DNA from: Tieghemostelium lacteum
Taxonomy: Eukaryota > Evosea > Eumycetozoa > Dictyosteliales > Raperosteliaceae
Length of the DNA stretch: 64,000 nucleotides
Reading direction: 5' to 3'
Assembly (NCBI GenBank): GCA_001606155.1
Contig: LODT01000013.1
Location: 1,160,150-1,224,149, forward strand
A program made the translations under genes and the position numbers. The first letter of the stretch is position 1; each line of letters begins with the position of its first letter. Below, piece by piece: positions 61,093 through 64,000 of this stretch. The notes under the pieces were generated by a model that had not been told where the DNA came from, did not search any database, and saw nothing but the letters and a program-made list of their open reading frames with translations.

Positions 61093-62670
61093 ATGAAAAG
61101 AGAGAACAAAAAATTAAAAATATGTCATCACAATATAATAGAAGAGAAAGTAATTACACTGCCATTATATCTGTGCAAAGAGATTTTAAAATTGGAATTC
61201 AACAGATTGAGTGAAATCAATGAAAATATAATAATAGAAGACCAAGAAAAAGAATTATCAACTGTCACAATACAATTTTCATTGGTTTGTTGGAATTGGT
61301 TTAGAATTTGTAGAGATATTGTTCTGTCAAGAGTACTAAAACTTGAACATTTATTTACAAGTAGCTTTATTCGTAAAAGTTATCTATTGAACCTAGCATT
61401 TGACCTCACTATTACTAACCCATATAGGTTGGTATCACACTTTCACCACATCCAACACCTAAAAGTCAGATTTGGGGATCTCAAAATGTTTGTCTCTGCA
61501 TTCAAACAATATAGAGAACATTGTAATAACAAAAACAACAACAATAATAATGATGCTGTAAAACTGTCGTTAGAGACCATAACAATATATTGTGTATCGG
61601 ATCCCTATATCAACTGGTTTCTGGTTAGATATGTTAATGAACTGCAGATTCCAGGTATCAAGTATAATTTCAATTTTCATTTGAAAGACAATGACCTTGA
61701 ATCATGGAATCATGATGAATATGATAATGACTCTGGGAGGAATAGAGAGGATGCAATGACTGAAAAAAATTTTGAAACTAATTACTTGGAAGTGACTTCT
61801 GATATAAGAACAGAGTATCCACCACATTACAGCGACTTTACTGATGCCATTCTATTCCTCGATCCATTGGAACTCGCTATAAAGTCACTGGGGGAATCTG
61901 ATTCAAAGAATGCTTATATTGATATTTGTCATAGTATATCAATACATAATCAACGGTATCAGTCTGTAAGGATATTCAATCAACCAATACCACTGATGGC
62001 TCTTTATAGGCTACTTCAAGCGCCTAATCTCCACACTCTGGATATAACACTGCAATTTCACCAACTATTTTCATTCTACAAGAGCTATGATAGATATAAT
62101 GGTAAACCACCTACCAGAAGACGCAGAAACGCACCAGTAAATAATATTAATATTGACAATATAAAATATTCTCATGAGAAGAAGCTGTGTCCGGAAAATG
62201 ACGATATAAAAGAACACTGGACTTTCCCAACAGAGTTCTATGATGCATTAGAAAAAGATTACAAAGAAGATAGATATCTGTTTTGTGATTTCTATTCTAA
62301 TTGTTATGCTACTATACCACCTCACGAGTATTCTCATGACTTGTGGAACAAGTGTAAAGAGTTGTTGAGGAATCACAAGACTCTGACTGCTCTATCGATA
62401 TCATATGTCGACGACACAATGTGTACTTGTAAAAATGAACCACCTCAACAGTTTATCATTGATTTTGCAGAGTTGATCAAGTCTAGTAAATCACTTAAAT
62501 CTTTAAATTTGGATATTGACTTTGTCACTGCAGAAACTGTTGAACAGATGATAGAAAACAATCCAACACTTCATCTTACTTTCGTCCAAAACATGTCACG
62601 TAAATTTTGCATAAGTGATAGTAAATATTATTACAATTTCACGAATTACACTCAAAAAATAAATAAATAA
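61093..62670 (+). CDS. F-box/LRR-like protein
   Basis: 525 aa, single exon. The N-terminus is F-box-like: LPLYLCKEILKLEFNRL, then SLVCWNWFRICRDIVLSRVL with the conserved C-W-x-W-x-x-I. The remainder has diffuse leucine-rich elements (LHTLDITLQF, LTALSISYVD, LKSLNLDIDF). It resembles the minus-strand gene at 23828-25633 in layout though not closely in sequence. Codon use is somewhat less AT-biased than its neighbours (e.g. tracts of CCACCTCAC, GGGGAATC). It probably acts as an SCF adaptor; targets unknown. Confidence 0.6.
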   Translation: MKRENKKLKICHHNIIEEKVITLPLYLCKEILKLEFNRLSEINENIIIEDQEKELSTVTIQFSLVCWNWFRICRDIVLSRVLKLEHLFTSSFIRKSYLLNLAFDLTITNPYRLVSHFHHIQHLKVRFGDLKMFVSAFKQYREHCNNKNNNNNNDAVKLSLETITIYCVSDPYINWFLVRYVNELQIPGIKYNFNFHLKDNDLESWNHDEYDNDSGRNREDAMTEKNFETNYLEVTSDIRTEYPPHYSDFTDAILFLDPLELAIKSLGESDSKNAYIDICHSISIHNQRYQSVRIFNQPIPLMALYRLLQAPNLHTLDITLQFHQLFSFYKSYDRYNGKPPTRRRRNAPVNNINIDNIKYSHEKKLCPENDDIKEHWTFPTEFYDALEKDYKEDRYLFCDFYSNCYATIPPHEYSHDLWNKCKELLRNHKTLTALSISYVDDTMCTCKNEPPQQFIIDFAELIKSSKSLKSLNLDIDFVTAETVEQMIENNPTLHLTFVQNMSRKFCISDSKYYYNFTNYTQKINK

Positions 62671-62693
62671 TAAATCAATAGTATCATACAAAA

Positions 62694-63288
62694 TTAAGCT
62701 CTCAAAATATTATTAGAACACAATTGAGGATTTAAATGGTATATATAGATATTAAAATTAGCTCTAAAATATATGGAAAGATCTTCATAGGCTGTAGGAT
62801 ATAATTTAAACTTTGAATGTAGACACCAATTGTAATTATTACTATCATTCTCATTACCATATCCTTTATTATCAATTGGATAGAAATCCTCATAAAAATA
62901 ATGTCTCCAATTGGAATCAGTATCACTGATAACGCTAACAAATAAAGGATACTCTATATTGTATTGTGAATCTGTATTCAGTGTATTCCAATCTTGAAAT
63001 GATCGAAATGACTCTATAATCATTTCATAATTATCAATCAACACTGGTATTGAGGTAGTTGAATTTAATTGTGGCATTTGATCATCAGTGAGTTCAATAT
63101 CTAAAACAAACTTTATAAAACTTATTATTGGATTCCATTAATGAATATTCTAATCCAAAATCAGTTTCATGTTTACTGTGATCTATAATTATTGTAGGTT
63201 GGGTCACATAATTCTCTCCACAAACCAAATTTAAAATTAGGTAAATATATAGAATTAAATAAAATTTTGATGAATGATATTTTTTCAT
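62694..63288 (-). CDS. Secreted hypothetical protein, interrupted by a frameshift
   Basis: The frame starting at 63288 opens with a signal peptide (FYLILYIYLILNLVCG) and runs to about 63113; a second frame continues from there to the stop at 62694. One base less in the run of four A at 63115-63118 (plus strand) joins them without a stop (NNKF then IKFVLDIELTDDQ), giving about 197 aa. The second part has a Trp/Tyr-rich C-terminal domain (WRHYFYEDFYPIDN ... NWCLHSKFKLYP). No family recognised. Either a sequencing slip or a young pseudogene. Confidence 0.45.
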
Positions 63289-64000
63289 CTATTATGTTGA
63301 ATTAAATTAGTGTAAAAAATAAAAATAATTCAACACACTAAATTTCCATTGTAGGGTGAATTCTCACACTAGTAAATTTTAATCAACCATTATTTTCATC
63401 TATGGAAAGAATGTGTATATCATTAAAATTAAAAAAATCCTAATTTTAAAAAAAACTGTTGCAAAAAAAATGCAGATTCTTTTCTAATGATGAGATTGAA
63501 GATGAAAAGTACATGAAAGTAATGTTGTTGTACAACCAAGAAAAAAGATTAAAGAAGAGAAACAATTTGTAATTGTAAACAATCTACAATTGATGATAAT
63601 AATGGTGATGATGAACATATAACATTTACACCTATGAACGTAGACTATTAAAACAAGGTAGAAAGAAAATAACAGTTAGAGGCGGTTTATCAGAGGATTA
63701 GCTAAACTATTGAATAGGGAGTTTAATAATGATTTGCATCAGAGAAGAAATGCTATATCATCCCAATATCTGTCTCAATTTTCTTTCTTTTTTTAAAATT
63801 AGTTTTAACATGCTAAAGCTATTGTTATAGGTCAGACTTACAATTTAGATACTCTCCTTAGGAAGATATATTAAGTATATACAGGATAGAAAAAGACATG
63901 ATAGACATTATTGATGAGATTTTTAATAGAATTGTTGGTGATTCTGATATTGACGGTAGCTTTTATTATAAGAGAGGGTTATTGGAGGTTAATGAAGGTT
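63289..64000 (+). pseudogene. Decayed coding sequence running off the right edge
   Basis: Plus-strand blocks read as protein with repeated frame changes: EIEDEKYMKVMLLYNQEKR near 63495; YERRLLKQGRKKITVRGGLS near 63635-63700; then a shifted frame from about 63701, LAKLLNREFNNDLHQRRNAI; AKAIVIGQTYNLDTLLRK near 63820; and IIDEIFNRIVGDSDIDGSFY near 63905 to the edge. The 3' end lies beyond the window. I recognise no family; it may be related to the relic at 60.4-60.9 kb. Confidence 0.4.

Overview
This 64 kb window is nuclear DNA from a dictyostelid social amoeba (genus not resolved). The evidence is: very AT-rich intergenic DNA with long A or T runs; compact genes with short AT-rich introns, mostly 60-85 nt, of the GTATGT...TAG type; poly-Asn and poly-Gln tracts written almost only as AAT/AAC and CAA; and several dictyostelid-type families, namely a ComC-like EGF adhesion protein, a frizzled/smoothened-like receptor without the cysteine-rich domain, a soluble guanylyl/adenylyl cyclase of the sGC/ADCY10 type, and F-box/LRR-like proteins. 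Many genes were split across reading frames. I rebuilt them from splice signals, phase and family alignment, and exon borders are given per gene.

1-13 kb: FUN14-domain mitochondrial protein (-), Ubc13 ubiquitin-conjugating enzyme with a 28-nt exon (-), a 1399-aa ComC-like surface protein (+), the tRNA-acetylation cofactor Tan1/THUMPD1 (-), mitochondrial BCS1 AAA ATPase (+), a ULK-like kinase (+) and a small secreted cysteine protein (-). 13-26 kb: spastizin/ZFYVE26 (SPG15) homologue without a recognisable FYVE finger (+), a Cys/His-rich zinc protein (-), SRP19 (+), a secreted acidic protein (+), an Asn-rich protein (+) and an F-box/LRR-like protein (-). 26-34 kb: one very large (-) gene, about 2451 aa, for a double-cyclase/P-loop protein; its first two exons lie where a separate gene might otherwise be called.

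34-46 kb: a membrane/Gln-rich protein (+), UTP13 of the small-subunit processome (+), a Nudix hydrolase with a tail anchor (+), a tandem-PH protein rebuilt from four exons (-), a tepsin-like ENTH protein (-) and, head-to-head only 65 bp away, BLOC-1 subunit 2 (+). 46-60 kb: frizzled-like receptor (-), mucolipin/TRPML channel with an apparent 33-nt intron (-), DTD1 (-), eIF2B beta (+), Spg1/Tem1 GTPase (-), an MST-like STE20 kinase (+), a WH2 plus triple-LIM protein (+), a small basic protein (+) and a PB1/UBA-like protein (+). 60-64 kb: degenerate coding sequence with a GIY-YIG-like core, a second F-box/LRR-like gene (+), a frameshifted secreted protein (-), and further decayed coding sequence running off the right edge.

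The neighbours are not an operon, but endolysosomal and trafficking functions recur: spastizin, tepsin, BLOC1S2, mucolipin and the PB1/UBA protein. Most genes come in divergent pairs sharing short AT-rich promoters. No tRNA, rRNA, CRISPR array or intact transposon was found.
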